Part shown: one piece after another, positions 22,275-32,490 of the stretch
Layout of the letters: every line of letters begins with the position of its first letter
Numbering within the stretch: the stretch's first letter is position 1
Origin: Sugiyamaella lignohabitans
Lineage: Eukaryota; Ascomycota; Dipodascomycetes; Dipodascales; Trichomonascaceae
DNA: 64,000 bases
Direction of reading: 5' to 3'
Assembly: GCF_001640025.1 (NCBI RefSeq)
Contig: NC_031673.1
Span: 1,426,001 to 1,490,000, forward strand
Notes under the pieces: generated by a model
Seen by the model: the letters and a program-made list of their open reading frames with translations, nothing else
Database searches by the model: none
Told to the model about the DNA's origin: nothing
Position numbers and translations under genes: made by a program

Positions 22275-22630
22275 GAGTGCTGGTTGAGAAGAAAGTCGTG
22301 AAGAGACCGACCAAATCAGGACTATCTAAAGCCTCACTGAAATATGCATGTGAGTTTAATTTTCTGCAGGGACTCGACCACTTGTGAACTACAAAATCGC
22401 TGCCAGTTGCAGTTTTCTTAGTACCGTGGATTGTTATTTCAGTCTATCACTATAATACTATCGAGATTTGAATGAAGAGTGACTTTCAGAAATAGTTTGA
22501 TTGCGTTTTTTATAGTTATAGATAGATTGAAGTGGATAGCAGGGCCGCATGGTAAGCGGCTTACATGTTGATCTGAAGAGATGGGTGAAAGATTCGCATT
22601 TCATGTTGATTGAATTATTTGTCAGTGACA
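22275..22630. promoter_or_regulatory. Divergent promoter, zinc-finger gene and CWF19
   Basis: These 356 bp separate two splicing-related genes transcribed away from each other. I see AT-rich patches but no distinctive operator. Confidence 0.4.
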
Positions 22631-24565
22631 ATGCCTGGAAATGGTGAAGATGAGTCTAGAGATGCCGGACAGAGGTCGCGGTCGGAGCTGTCAGATCATT
22701 CATACCGCAGTGAGCTGACCAAGAGGCACGAGAGTGGTCATCGTAGCGACCACAGCTGGAGATCACAAGACAGAAGAGAGAGTTCGAGTCGACATGACAG
22801 TTTGAGTGAAAATCGATCTCATAGAAGTGATAGAAGTGATAGGGAGTATCATCACAGTCACAAACATCATAATCAGGAATCAAGAGACCGTCATCGAGAG
22901 CACGGTCGCAGTCGTGATGAGGATCGCGAACGAGACCGCCGTCGTCACCGGCATAGTCGTGATGGAGAGTCTTCAAAACGTCACGAAAGGCATGAGAATG
23001 ACCGACGAGACAAGAATAAACGGACCCACGAACGTGAGAGTGGTGATCATGGAAAAGATACGAGTATAAAGTCGTCGCAATCTACGTCTTCTTTGAGTAA
23101 AAAGCCGAGAGTCGAAGAATCCACTGAAGATGGAGACTGGGTCGTGGCAGAAGACACTGGCAACTTTTATTCGAAGCCAGACTTTGTAACTAAGAATTCG
23201 TCTCATGACCCTGTTGATTCTATCACAAGTACGCCGATTACGGAAAATACAGAATCACCAGTGGCATTCACATCATCGCGAGAACAAACTCAAACCCCTA
23301 GAGCTACAACCACAGATGATATTGCTTCTGTCAGTCCTGACGACGGGGAAATATCTGATATGCCGGAACCTTCACAACCTCCTCCTGTTTCAATTGCTGC
23401 TGCTACATTACCAACTGTGAATGATCTCAACAAGTTAAAGGCTGCTATTTTGAAAGCAGAGTTACAGGGTAACACCAGTAAAGTCGAGGATCTCAAAAAG
23501 GAGTATGATGAGCTTTCCAAACGAGTTCTTCCTGCAACATCTGAAGTTGATAACATTTCTGATGGCATCGACAACAGCAATAAGCCAGCTGCTATCGACA
23601 TTCGGTTTAACAGAATTCCCGCTAGCAAACTCACCAACTCGGCAGACCCATCTGTTCAAGATATGCTACGAGAAGAGATTAATTCTCGAGACGACCGCTT
23701 GGATTTGAAGATGGCTGAGCAGATATCTCGAGATGGAGGGTACATAAACGATCTGGATTATATGGATGATAACGTGGAAAAACTAGCAACAATTGCACAA
23801 AAGTCTGAGCAAAACCTGCGTAACCAGATGATTGAAAAGACCCGTCGTCTGAACGAATCCATTTCCGAATGTCGGCTGTGTCTCGAAGAAGGTGGTAGTT
23901 CCGGCACCACAATCATCTCTATTGCAACACAAGTCTATCTCTGTGTTGCTCCAGAACCAGCTATTGTGAAAGGAACTGTAGCAATTGTGCCCATGGACCA
24001 TTATACAAACACTCTCGAATGCAGTGACGATGAGTGGGAAGAAATCCGTAATTTCATGAAAAGTCTGACCCAGATGTGGCACAAAAAGCGCAAAGGTGTT
24101 CTTTTCTACGAAAATGCCGTTAATCGGTCTGGTCGACTTCACGCCAGCATTTTTGCGGTTCCTGTACCATTCCACTTACTAGACTCTGCTCCTGGTTTCT
24201 TCCAGGAATCCATCATCGCACTTTCCGACGAATGGAGCAGTCATCGACACATCATCGACACCCGCAAACCCACCACTGCCACCCAAAACGTCGACCCCAA
24301 ATATCTTTTCCGGACCAGCATCGCCAAACAGGCGCCCTACTTCCACGTCTGGTTCAACATCAACGGCGGAATAGGCCACATCGTTGAAGACACGGCCCAT
24401 TGGCCCAAAGGCGACCGGTTCGCTCGCGACGTCATCGGCGGTATGCTCCGTCTCGACCCCGTCCTCATCCGCCAGTCCACTAAATGGATCAAAGGCTCGT
24501 CCGAACGCGACTTCATCGACGAGCTTTGGCACGATTTCGACTGGACCCTAGCAATCGCTCGCTAG
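22631..24565 (+). CDS. CWF19: Spliceosome-associated debranching cofactor CWF19
   Basis: The 644-residue product starts at the first true ATG; the frame is open a little further upstream but without ATG. The first 150 residues are Arg/Ser/His/Asp/Glu-rich (RS-like), followed by a glutamate helix containing LKAAILKAELQGN. The C-terminal third has the paired CwfJ domains: a HIT-like module with CRLCLEEG, IVPMDHYTNTLECSDDEWEE and FYENAV, then the second CwfJ module ending near DLDWTLA-like HDFDWTLAIAR. Family members (S. pombe Cwf19, human CWF19L2, yeast Drn1) associate with late spliceosomes and intron lariat turnover. It is head-to-head with another presumed splicing-factor gene and converges on the SDR gene. 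Confidence 0.92.
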   Translation: MPGNGEDESRDAGQRSRSELSDHSYRSELTKRHESGHRSDHSWRSQDRRESSSRHDSLSENRSHRSDRSDREYHHSHKHHNQESRDRHREHGRSRDEDRERDRRRHRHSRDGESSKRHERHENDRRDKNKRTHERESGDHGKDTSIKSSQSTSSLSKKPRVEESTEDGDWVVAEDTGNFYSKPDFVTKNSSHDPVDSITSTPITENTESPVAFTSSREQTQTPRATTTDDIASVSPDDGEISDMPEPSQPPPVSIAAATLPTVNDLNKLKAAILKAELQGNTSKVEDLKKEYDELSKRVLPATSEVDNISDGIDNSNKPAAIDIRFNRIPASKLTNSADPSVQDMLREEINSRDDRLDLKMAEQISRDGGYINDLDYMDDNVEKLATIAQKSEQNLRNQMIEKTRRLNESISECRLCLEEGGSSGTTIISIATQVYLCVAPEPAIVKGTVAIVPMDHYTNTLECSDDEWEEIRNFMKSLTQMWHKKRKGVLFYENAVNRSGRLHASIFAVPVPFHLLDSAPGFFQESIIALSDEWSSHRHIIDTRKPTTATQNVDPKYLFRTSIAKQAPYFHVWFNINGGIGHIVEDTAHWPKGDRFARDVIGGMLRLDPVLIRQSTKWIKGSSERDFIDELWHDFDWTLAIAR

Positions 24566-24574
24566 TAGCCCTGT

Positions 24575-24713
24575 GCCTCCGGCGGCTGGGGCTCCGCCCC
24601 AGACCCCACTGCTCCTCTCGCTCCGCTCGAGTCGTTTGCGTCAGGAACCCCCCGTCAACTCCTGCGAAGCAGGAGCAACCAGGGTCTGGGGCGGAGCCCC
24701 AGCCGCCGGAGGC
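24575..24713 (+). repeat. GC-rich foldback element, full copy
   Basis: It begins only 10 nt after the CWF19 stop and ends 65 nt before the stop codon of the oppositely oriented SDR gene. The spacer carries GGAACCCCCCGTCA rather than the more common GGTCCC word. Confidence 0.92.
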
Positions 24714-24778
24714 ATATCCCCGGTATCAGCAACTTATTTATTATAGCTATGAGTTATTTTTCTCATAAATTCGTTATT

Positions 24779-26449
24779 TCATGCCAGTTGTGCTTGCTGC
24801 TCGTGGTACAGAAAGCTCTCGAAGGTCGCTTCGATCGTGTCTTCGAGGGTGCGGTATTGGAGCCCGATGATCGAGTCCGAGTCTCCGATGTCGAACGAGC
24901 ACTGTTGCGCTATGGCTTCTTCGCCGTGGCCTGGCTCTCCTATGGGCAGTCGGTCGCGGATCGTGGGGAATTTTGTACGGGCAATATCTACAATCTGTTG
25001 GACTGAAATGTTGTTGGCAACTACGAACCATCGGTCCGTTTCTGGGGGCACGAGTTGGATCGCTCGCACATGGGCAGTGGCCGCATCTCGTACGTCAATA
25101 TAAAAGGGAAATGACAGCTCGGTCAGTCGGTTGGTCATCGGTGATGGAACTGTGATCGGTGACGGTGGGCTTTTGATAGTCGAGGGTGTTTTCACTGAAT
25201 CGGCTCGTGATAATTTAGCCGGTCTGTTATCTGTCGATAATGCATCGTTAGTCATTGTGGTAGTTGTAGAAGGTGCTGTAGTTGTGATGTTATTGTTAGG
25301 TAGGTCATATGTATTGTTTTCGGTTTCGGTGTCTTCGAAAGTTGAAGTGACTGGTGATGATGGAAGTACCGGCGGCAATGGTGTTGGTGGTGATGGTGGT
25401 AAGGATTGTGGTAAATGAAGTTGGGGCTCTGGACTGCGTAATATCGGTTGAGGTGTGTTTAGTGGTGGTTTGACTGTTGAGTGTTTGTCGTCATTTATAG
25501 AAACATGAGAAAACTCGTAGCACGGGCCCGAGTGACGGCGGATCTCGATAGACGACTCATTTAGTGGCGACTGTGGAGGGGTACCTGCTAGTAAACGATA
25601 TACTTGGTACAACGAAAAGTTCTTATTCATGCAATGACTGCTATTTAGAGTGTATGAACTCATGTACTCAGCTTCTGGGACGATAATCGGACCAAACACT
25701 AAAGGAGTCACAATAACCGTCAGCGTGAATCTTGGAAAAATATCAGAATACCGTTTCCAAAGAGCATCTTCTGCAAATGAACAAGACCCTATATATGCAT
25801 TGTAACAGCTGACTCGGGCCTGTTCACGAGTGATTCTGTTGACATCGCGCGCTGTGTACACCTTACGAGGATCATCAAACCGTGGTGAGTCAGAAATCAT
25901 AGTAGCAAAACATGAACTATACACTACACTTCGCACATTCAGCCCGTGCTTGTCTACTGCATTGATGATATTGTTCGAAATACGAATACCTGGTTCAAAC
26001 AGAATGCGATCTTTCTCACGGTCTTCTACAAACGGTGAATGATATGGACATGAGTTATGTGCGGTAGAACCTATTCCATCAGAAATGCCTTTCTCATCAG
26101 ACGCTCCATCAATATCGTGTCCTTGTCCGTTGCCGGTTTCAGATCCAGATCGAGCAACCGAAGCAGGAAAGCTCGTCCTGATATCACAAGGTGACTCAGG
26201 ACCGGCTGTATGAATTACATAACGGATATCAGGATTCAATTTGAAAATGAAATCTAGCGAGTTCTCTTGTGAGATATCCGGTACTTCGATGAATGCAATG
26301 TTGGCCTTGGGATACTTGCTTTTAAATGATAGACCCTGGTCGATATCTCTCACCACTGCAATAATCTGGTACTGGTACTTGACCAGAGTATCTAGAACAT
26401 GTGAGCCTATAAAGCCTGTAGCTCCTGTTAATAGAACTTGACCCGACAT
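24779..26449 (-). CDS. Extended SDR/GRE2-like protein with a catalytic-site change and large insert
   Basis: A 556-residue protein of the NAD(P)-dependent epimerase/dihydroflavonol-reductase-like family. The Rossmann motif TGATGFIGSH (about residues 8-17) is intact, as are a YVIHTAGP strand and a VRSVVYSSCFATM strand. At the active site GRE2-type enzymes have Y-x-x-x-K; here it reads YIGSC, with TGT encoding Cys where Lys is expected. A Pro/Ser/Thr/Asn-rich insert of roughly 110 residues (PQSLPPSPPTPLPPVLPSSP and beyond) separates the Rossmann core from a C-terminal segment with FYIDVRDAATAHVRAIQ, typical of substrate-binding regions. Normal relatives are about 340 residues. It could be a non-catalytic or redox-altered paralogue; the frame is intact, so not a pseudogene. 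Confidence 0.85.
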   Translation of the reverse strand: MSGQVLLTGATGFIGSHVLDTLVKYQYQIIAVVRDIDQGLSFKSKYPKANIAFIEVPDISQENSLDFIFKLNPDIRYVIHTAGPESPCDIRTSFPASVARSGSETGNGQGHDIDGASDEKGISDGIGSTAHNSCPYHSPFVEDREKDRILFEPGIRISNNIINAVDKHGLNVRSVVYSSCFATMISDSPRFDDPRKVYTARDVNRITREQARVSCYNAYIGSCSFAEDALWKRYSDIFPRFTLTVIVTPLVFGPIIVPEAEYMSSYTLNSSHCMNKNFSLYQVYRLLAGTPPQSPLNESSIEIRRHSGPCYEFSHVSINDDKHSTVKPPLNTPQPILRSPEPQLHLPQSLPPSPPTPLPPVLPSSPVTSTFEDTETENNTYDLPNNNITTTAPSTTTTMTNDALSTDNRPAKLSRADSVKTPSTIKSPPSPITVPSPMTNRLTELSFPFYIDVRDAATAHVRAIQLVPPETDRWFVVANNISVQQIVDIARTKFPTIRDRLPIGEPGHGEEAIAQQCSFDIGDSDSIIGLQYRTLEDTIEATFESFLYHEQQAQLA

Positions 26450-27748
26450 AGCAGCAACTGTTCCACGGGGTATAATTTATACCACCTAATAAAATATTTT
26501 ATAACACAGCTGGCTGGCTCACTCTTGGTTTACAATAGCAGTGCCACAAGAATATCAAATATCACAATAAAAGTGAACACAGGAATATCACGATAATATC
26601 ACAATAATGATACGATCTGATAGCTATAGAGCTGAAACACACCTGCTGTAGTCCATAAGATCAGAGATATGCTGAACAAGAACAGAGATAAGCTGAACTT
26701 GTCTCAGTGATTTATTTGATCCTTGGTTTAATGCCTTGTCTTAACTTCTTGATCTCGGTTTCTGGCCCGATCTATAACCTGGTAAGTAGCCTCTAAACCA
26801 AGACGAACAACACTCTGTTAAGATTATGCTCACGACCATGGGTCACTACAATTCCCAGATATATTCCTGCCAAAGATTAAAGTGTGACGTTTCTACAGGC
26901 GTTCTACAATTTTCTGAAGATAGCCCAATGATATTTCTGGATCCTATTTATGGCTGTGCCCCTGACGTGCGTTGAAGTGACGTGAGTGATGTCTCTGCGG
27001 ACGTAATTCGGCACTTTCCCCCTTCCGAGATATCACGACAACCGCTGTTTCTAAACCAGCAATTTTTGCTCCAAATACTTCAATCTCGATTACTCTTGAA
27101 TCCCTGTCAATATCGAACAGTCCAATAGGTATTCGCACATTCACACACACCACTCGTTTCGAGGCCAACCAAACCAACGATCCGGCTGTTCAAATAATAA
27201 ATAATAAATGCCAGCGAACTGTCTGCAGATCTGAGATGTGGTACTAAACAATCGATTGGATCTCACAAGCCACAAAAGCCACAAATCACTTGAATACCTC
27301 AGCCGACAAAAATTCTTTTCTGTCCAAGTTAAAAACTAGTTGCGATAATGAAGTTAAATCCAGTCGTTGCCGTAATCACCGGATCCGGCCCCTCACTTCG
27401 ACAGCAACTAAAGTAGTAAAAATATTAACGAGCCAGCAGCAACAATGGTAACGATTATGCTTGTACGGAATAGCACGCTATGTAGTATGTCAGGCAGCTT
27501 CGGCACAGTAGCGTCTCAATATAAAATATAAAGTGAAGAAAAAAAGTTATCGATATTTTGCGCCCGAAGTCAATTCTGAGAGGAAATACGTGGGTTGAGC
27601 AGAGTGAGGTTAATTCTATTAATATCGCACCACTCTGGCTCACACTAATAAATGACGCATGTACGCATTTCCATGGGGAATTCATGCACCCCGATAAGAC
27701 ATGCGTCACGTGCCCCGACACCCCTTAGCACCCCTGAATCACTGCCAT

Positions 27749-27802
27749 CTCCCGCGAAGCAGGAGCTACGGGGTCTGGGGCGGAGCCCCAGCCGCCGGAG
27801 GC
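27749..27802 (-). repeat. GC-rich element, half copy, GCAGGAG-hairpin type
   Basis: Its first hairpin is CTCCCGCGAAGCAGGAG, with one changed stem base. It lies tail-to-tail with the next copy, separated by 22 bp. Confidence 0.9.
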
Positions 27803-27824
27803 TGTGTGAGGGGATGGTGGGTAT

Positions 27825-27878
27825 GCCTCCGGCGGCTGGGGCTCCGCCCCAGACCCCGTGGCTCCTGCTTCGCAGGAG
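27825..27878 (+). repeat. GC-rich element, half copy, GCAGGAG-hairpin type
   Basis: A forward half copy. With its neighbour it forms an inside-out pair in which GCCGCCGGAGGC and GCCTCCGGCGGC face each other, opposite to the order in full copies. Confidence 0.9.
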
Positions 27879-28039
27879 GGGCGTGGACCGTCCAGCGGGG
27901 AACTGCGTCTGTGTTAGAGTGAGACATGTCGGCTGGCGGTGTTTTCTGGTTCTTTTCTCAGACATGGATTTGAAACAGGCGCTAATTGACTGGGATTTGG
28001 GGCGGGTGATCTTTAATACGAGCTGGGGGAGGGGGTTGT

Positions 28040-28099
28040 GCCTCCGGCGGCTGGGGCTCCGCCCCAGACCCCGTGGCTCCTCTCGCTGCGCTCGAGTCG
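28040..28099 (+). repeat. GC-rich element, half copy
   Basis: A forward copy with the CTCTCGCTGCGCTCGAG hairpin, 162 bp from the inside-out pair. Confidence 0.9.
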
Positions 28100-28447
28100 T
28101 TGCAAGGGGGTCGCCAGGGGTTTTGGGGGTTTGGATATTCGAGTTCGGAGGTTGTGAATGGCGGAAGAGGTTGATGGTGGTCTGTAGATTTGTATGTCCA
28201 AGCATTGAATCCGTTGGATTAGCTGCTGAAGTTGAAGAAGATCCCGTGTAGACTGCTGTTGCGAGTGGGTCGTCTTTCTCTGATGTTATATACTTATTGG
28301 GGAAGTGAATGATAAAGTCATGTAGAAACGTATAGTATAAGATCATATATCTTCCAGATGCTCGTGGATTTTCTCCTTTAATTGAGCTTCATAGGAGCAC
28401 ATCTGCTCTACCCACACTGGTTGTATTGGCAGGGACCGTAGACAGAA

Positions 28448-28507
28448 CGACTCGAGCGTAGCGAGAGGAGCAGCGGGGTCTGGGGCGGAGCCCCAGCCGC
28501 CGGGGGC
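28448..28507 (-). repeat. GC-rich element, half copy
   Basis: It lies 107 nt past the DEP1 stop and is sense to DEP1. Its terminal word is GCCGCCGGGGGC instead of GCCGCCGGAGGC. Confidence 0.9.
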
Positions 28508-28613
28508 AGCAGCCCCGATGCAAAAAGATATGATACATTGATATTACAAAGGATCGAGTCATTAATTAAAATTCATGGAGCGGTCGTAAGATGTCGTTAC
28601 AGATATGCAATGG

Positions 28614-30773
28614 TTAGATGGGGATGCCAAGTGCCTCGAGGTCTTCCTGGAGCTCTTCGTCGTTGACAGGCTTCATTTCGGGCGCGGCTGGGAATCCTAT
28701 GTATTTGCTGACTCCGTCGAGAATGGCGATTTCTTGGTTCGATGACATTCGCTGGCGGATCTGTGTACCCCGGCTGTCTGGCACGGTGAATGTGTACTCA
28801 GGCACAAGAGCGTCCATTGCTCGCCGTTCTCGGTTGACTTTATACCATTCTTCAGTAGTTCGAAGAAGCAGTTTGACGCGAGAGTCGGCTTGGTCTTTGA
28901 GAAACTGTTGGTGGGCCTGGGTTCGCATGGCTGTGCTCACTCTGAATATGCATTGCTTCTGATAACGGCGACGGTGTTGAGCCAGTCGGATCTTCTCATC
29001 CCGAATGTGCCCGATTTGTGCGTAGATGTGTTCCAGTTCAGGATGCGAGCCATCAGCACACATTTCTATTTCGGCAATGTACCGGCTCATTTTATCCTCG
29101 TGCAACTGGTCGCGGAGTTTGGCAAAATCAATTTCAATCTCCGTTAGCAGGGCTACTGCCTCTTGACGTCGTTTCTGTGCTAAGTCATCTGGCTCTTGCT
29201 CGTCTTCAGCATCAGCTTCGGCATCCACATCCGCATCTGCTTCGGCACCTCCATCGCCATCGCCGTCAGCATCGCCGTCAGCGTCAACGTCAGCATCAGC
29301 ATCAGCGTCGGCATCAGCGTCAGCATCTTCAACAGCAGGTTCGTCATCGACGCCGGTATACCCATCTTCTTCCTCTATATCTGCTTTGACATCTGAATCG
29401 ACCTTGCCATTAACTTTGGCAAGAGTCTTTGCTACTCCATCTACAACTTCGTCATTACCATTGGTTTGACTGACTGCCTGAATTTTCTTCTTGAGTCCAT
29501 CTTCACGCGATCCATTCACCGCAGTTGCGTCTGATCCGTGTACTTTGTTTCCACTCTTGTTCTCAGATTCGTCTCCGCTCAGTTTCGACTGACTCTCAGG
29601 GCTCTCTTTTATTAGTTGGTCTGTAGATTCCTTTTGATCAAACTCATTCTCTTGCCGTAAACTCGAATATGATCCATTTCTTGTGCTTGAGCTGTTGACA
29701 GGATCCTCCTGAGCAATATCCATTTCGTCTGCTTCTCCATCCTTAACGATATCACCACCATGTTCATCTTCGTTACCTATCACTTTTGTTCTTTTCTTTG
29801 TTTCTGGTGAATTCTGGTCTGAGAACCTCCTCTTTTTCGACTGCAGTTTCATCCTAGTATGTGTACTCTCATCATCATACTCGCCATCGGCTTCACCACT
29901 ATCATCATTTTCTTCACCATTATCACCATGAATCCCATCACTAAGAGCATCAGCCGAAATATCCATCTCAACGTCACCACTGCTCTCACGGTCTTCATGA
30001 CCAGTCTGGGTGTCTTGGTCTTCTCCATCTTCGTCGTCATCTTCGTCCTCTACTTCACGCAATGCAGGTGACGACGCAATTACCGACTTTTCTTCTTCTT
30101 CATCATCTCCGTGACGTCCTCGATCTTCGTCATTATCATCGCTGTTCAGACTATGCCTACGACCATTGATTTCCTCCTCTAACAGGTCTAAATCTAGTCG
30201 TTCCGTCTCTGCTTCCGAGTCATCTAACTCGCTGAGTTCTGAAGAGTCGTCCAAAAACTTGTGTGCCAGTATAGTCTTTTTCACATCGTTATCGTTGTTT
30301 TCGTTGTTTTCGTCGTTTTCGTAACTAATTTCACTGTTCTGTGTTGTTTTAGCTACTTTCTCAACATCGTTGTCTGTGTTTAGTGGATGTTCCAGTTCCT
30401 GCTCCAGTTGCTCTGGTGGCTCTAATTGCTCTGCTTCATCTGCTACTCGAGGATCCTCTTTTTCATCCTCATCTAAAGCCTCTTCTTTACTGTTTACCTC
30501 ATCTTCCTGTTTCAGTTCCGCGCTTTCTTCACCTGGCTCCACCACAGTCTCTTCACCAAGATCCAGTTCCTTCTTAGCAGCAACTGTCTTCTCGACTGTT
30601 TCCGTCACAATCTCCTTCTCCACTTTTTCAGCATCTCCATTAATCTTAACCTTTAGTTTCAGCTTTGTTTTTATACGTTCACCAGGAGGACCGTTTTCGA
30701 TCTCTGTCGAAGACCCATTGGTCTCGACACCGAGCCTGGCGTCAACTTTCTTAACCTTAGTACTCCCCGTCAT
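28614..30773 (-). CDS. DEP1: Rpd3L histone deacetylase subunit Dep1
   Basis: A 719-residue acidic protein with a Dep1/Sds3-type domain. The N-terminal 500 residues are dominated by Glu, Asp, Lys and Ser, ending in a striking Asp-Ala/Asp-Gly alternation. The conserved module at about residues 510-640 reads KRRQEAVALLTEIEIDFAKL, then RDQLHEDK, EIEMCADGSHPELEHIY and a basic helical stretch. This matches the Sds3/Dep1 helical pair that docks Sin3 in the large Rpd3 complex. Dep1 is favoured over Sds3 by the long acidic N-terminus and the EMCADGSHPEL wording; S. cerevisiae Dep1 is much shorter (405), so the acidic expansion is lineage-specific. The gene is intronless with a clean ATG. Confidence 0.85.
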   Translation of the reverse strand: MTGSTKVKKVDARLGVETNGSSTEIENGPPGERIKTKLKLKVKINGDAEKVEKEIVTETVEKTVAAKKELDLGEETVVEPGEESAELKQEDEVNSKEEALDEDEKEDPRVADEAEQLEPPEQLEQELEHPLNTDNDVEKVAKTTQNSEISYENDENNENNDNDVKKTILAHKFLDDSSELSELDDSEAETERLDLDLLEEEINGRRHSLNSDDNDEDRGRHGDDEEEEKSVIASSPALREVEDEDDDEDGEDQDTQTGHEDRESSGDVEMDISADALSDGIHGDNGEENDDSGEADGEYDDESTHTRMKLQSKKRRFSDQNSPETKKRTKVIGNEDEHGGDIVKDGEADEMDIAQEDPVNSSSTRNGSYSSLRQENEFDQKESTDQLIKESPESQSKLSGDESENKSGNKVHGSDATAVNGSREDGLKKKIQAVSQTNGNDEVVDGVAKTLAKVNGKVDSDVKADIEEEDGYTGVDDEPAVEDADADADADADADVDADGDADGDGDGGAEADADVDAEADAEDEQEPDDLAQKRRQEAVALLTEIEIDFAKLRDQLHEDKMSRYIAEIEMCADGSHPELEHIYAQIGHIRDEKIRLAQHRRRYQKQCIFRVSTAMRTQAHQQFLKDQADSRVKLLLRTTEEWYKVNRERRAMDALVPEYTFTVPDSRGTQIRQRMSSNQEIAILDGVSKYIGFPAAPEMKPVNDEELQEDLEALGIPI
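29225..29330 (-). repeat. Asp-Ala/Asp-Gly coding microsatellite in DEP1
   Basis: A GATGCT/GATGCC/GACGCT-type hexanucleotide array encodes alternating Asp-Ala and Asp-Gly within the acidic domain. Third-base variation between units shows it is not a fresh expansion. Confidence 0.8.
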
Positions 30774-31288
30774 CGGCCTGCTGTTCTCATTCCTGATTTC
30801 CGCGTTAGAAAATCTGACCTTTCACCAATCACCGTCTCTCTTTCTCAAAATGTATAAATCACTGTTTCACTAAAACAAGTCCATAAAACACACCACACCA
30901 GACTTCCCACCCCACGCTTGGCCCATCTCATCAACAGTCCAGCGATTTAGTCCTACTACTCACCAATCACCAGCTAGTACAAGGACCGTTCAACTTGTCA
31001 AAATGGCCAGTCGCTGTTCCACAGTCTTGTGCTGAAAATGCCTAAGGTATACCCGAAATCTGCTGAAAACTCACTTCTTGTTTCTACAAAATATTGTCAA
31101 CTTTTGGCATATGTACGGGTCCTTAACAGTAAACCACGAGCGGCTCGCTCCGTTGCTTCACTCACTCGCTTGGCGTTGTTTTCCCGGTCGGCGGGGGCAC
31201 GCGGAAGCGCGCCCGCGCCAACCCAACTCGCAGCCGACACGGCGGCTAGCTGCTCGTCCACTCCACGCTCTGCTACCGGCCCCAGCAC

Positions 31289-31348
31289 CGACTCGAGCGT
31301 AGCGAGAGGAGCCACGGGGTCTGGGGCGGAGCCCCAGCCGCCGGAGGC
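31289..31348 (-). repeat. GC-rich element, half copy
   Basis: An inverted half copy about 520 bp upstream of the DEP1 start. It forms an inside-out pair with the copy at 31378. Confidence 0.9.
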
Positions 31349-31377
31349 ATAGCGGGGGAGAATACTCGGGCAGCTGT

Positions 31378-31431
31378 GCCTCCGGCGGCTGGGGCTCTGC
31401 CCCAGACCCCATGGCTCCTGCTTCGCAGGAG
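31378..31431 (+). repeat. GC-rich element, half copy, GCAGGAG-hairpin type
   Basis: The stem reads CTGGGGCTCTGCCCCAG and the copy ends CTCCTGCTTCGCAGGAG. It is the last element before an element-free block of about 8.9 kb. Confidence 0.9.
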
Positions 31432-32066
31432 AATTCCGACCGGCTCAGACTGAAGTAGGAGCCAGTGTATGGTGACGTTCATGTTCCAGGAGTCTCGTAG
31501 AAGTTCGGATTATGTGGAACATGGCACGGGAGGTTCACGTGTGGAGCTATTGAGGAGCTGGTTAGTTCCGTTCGGCGAAGATAGTAGCAACGTGGACTCG
31601 GTGTTGGGAGGCAGTTCATTAGGGAAAGATTCGTGTTTTGTTGGGGCCAGGGAACTCTTGGTAGGTTCTTATCAACAGAGATAAGCTACGGATGCATAAG
31701 AAACCGTTAGATAGGTACGATTATTAGTCTGCATGCAGGCTTGGGATCTGCCACCGGGCATCGTCGATCAGGTACCAACCGTTCCAAGGTTCAGGGAGGA
31801 AATAGAGTACTTGCGAGTGTTATATTGCAATCTGGTATGATATCCCAGAATGATAAAAGATTAATTATCGGTCTAGGGGTATGAAATTCAAACAAGAGTT
31901 ACCCCAGTCACGGGACGAGCCCTCCTCGACGAGTTTGCCATGCATCAGCTACAAGCTTACGGGGATGGCCCTGCCGACTTTCAGGCTGTATGAGGTTGGA
32001 AGCTTGTACGGGCGGAGCTCAAGTAACATATGAAGGGATATTTAAGGAATATGTGGTAGCGATTTT

Positions 32067-32362
32067 TATGGAGGTGGAGGTGGTGGGGCATGTATGTAGT
32101 AAAGTGCAAGGAAGATGCGGTAAGTAACCTACTTGTATGTGGACATGGAGGGGTAAATATGCAGGCTTGGTCGGCAGCTGGTCAAGAGTTCGTCGCCTGT
32201 GTGGCAGGGAAGCTTATGGAGGTGGAGGTGGTGGGGCCAATATGCAGTGTTATGCAAGGAAGTTGTGATAGGGAGTTAATGGAGGTGGAGGTGGTGGGGC
32301 AGTTATGCAAGGATATGCAGGGAATATATCGATAAATGGCTTATGCTGGTGGGGTAGTGGGG
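32067..32362 (+). repeat. Tandem promoter-type repeats with G-rich boxes
   Basis: GGAGGTGGAGGTGGTGGGG occurs at about 32070, 32218 and 32281, and a worn version (GCTGGTGGGGTAGTGGGG) at 32345. The last three are 63 bp apart, and each is followed by paired TATGCA words. The array ends about 130 bp before a TATA box, so it looks like an upstream activating array for C2H2 zinc-finger-type regulators. The regulator is not identifiable from sequence. Confidence 0.7.
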
Positions 32363-32490
32363 TACATATGCAGTTAATATGCAATAGCGATCCAAAACAG
32401 TGGGGCTTCTCTTCGAAATTTATGCGGTGGGCGGCCAATGCACGAAGAGGGGTACCTGCTTCGTAGGTTATGGAGGATTGGCCAGACAAA

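Larger units (their letters stand above)
26450..28447. other. Gene-free region upstream of the SDR gene and downstream of DEP1
   Basis: About 2 kb with three half GC-rich elements between 27749 and 28099 and no supportable gene. The longest frames, up to 233 codons, run directly through the elements and translate them. A 77-codon frame near 26944-27177 has no recognisable content. Confidence 0.5.

Noticed and set aside
27645..28346. 233-codon frame on the minus strand in the desert
   Set aside because: It runs through three GC-rich elements, and the [11 protein letters not shown] and GAPAAGG peptides are translations of those elements, seen at dozens of other sites.
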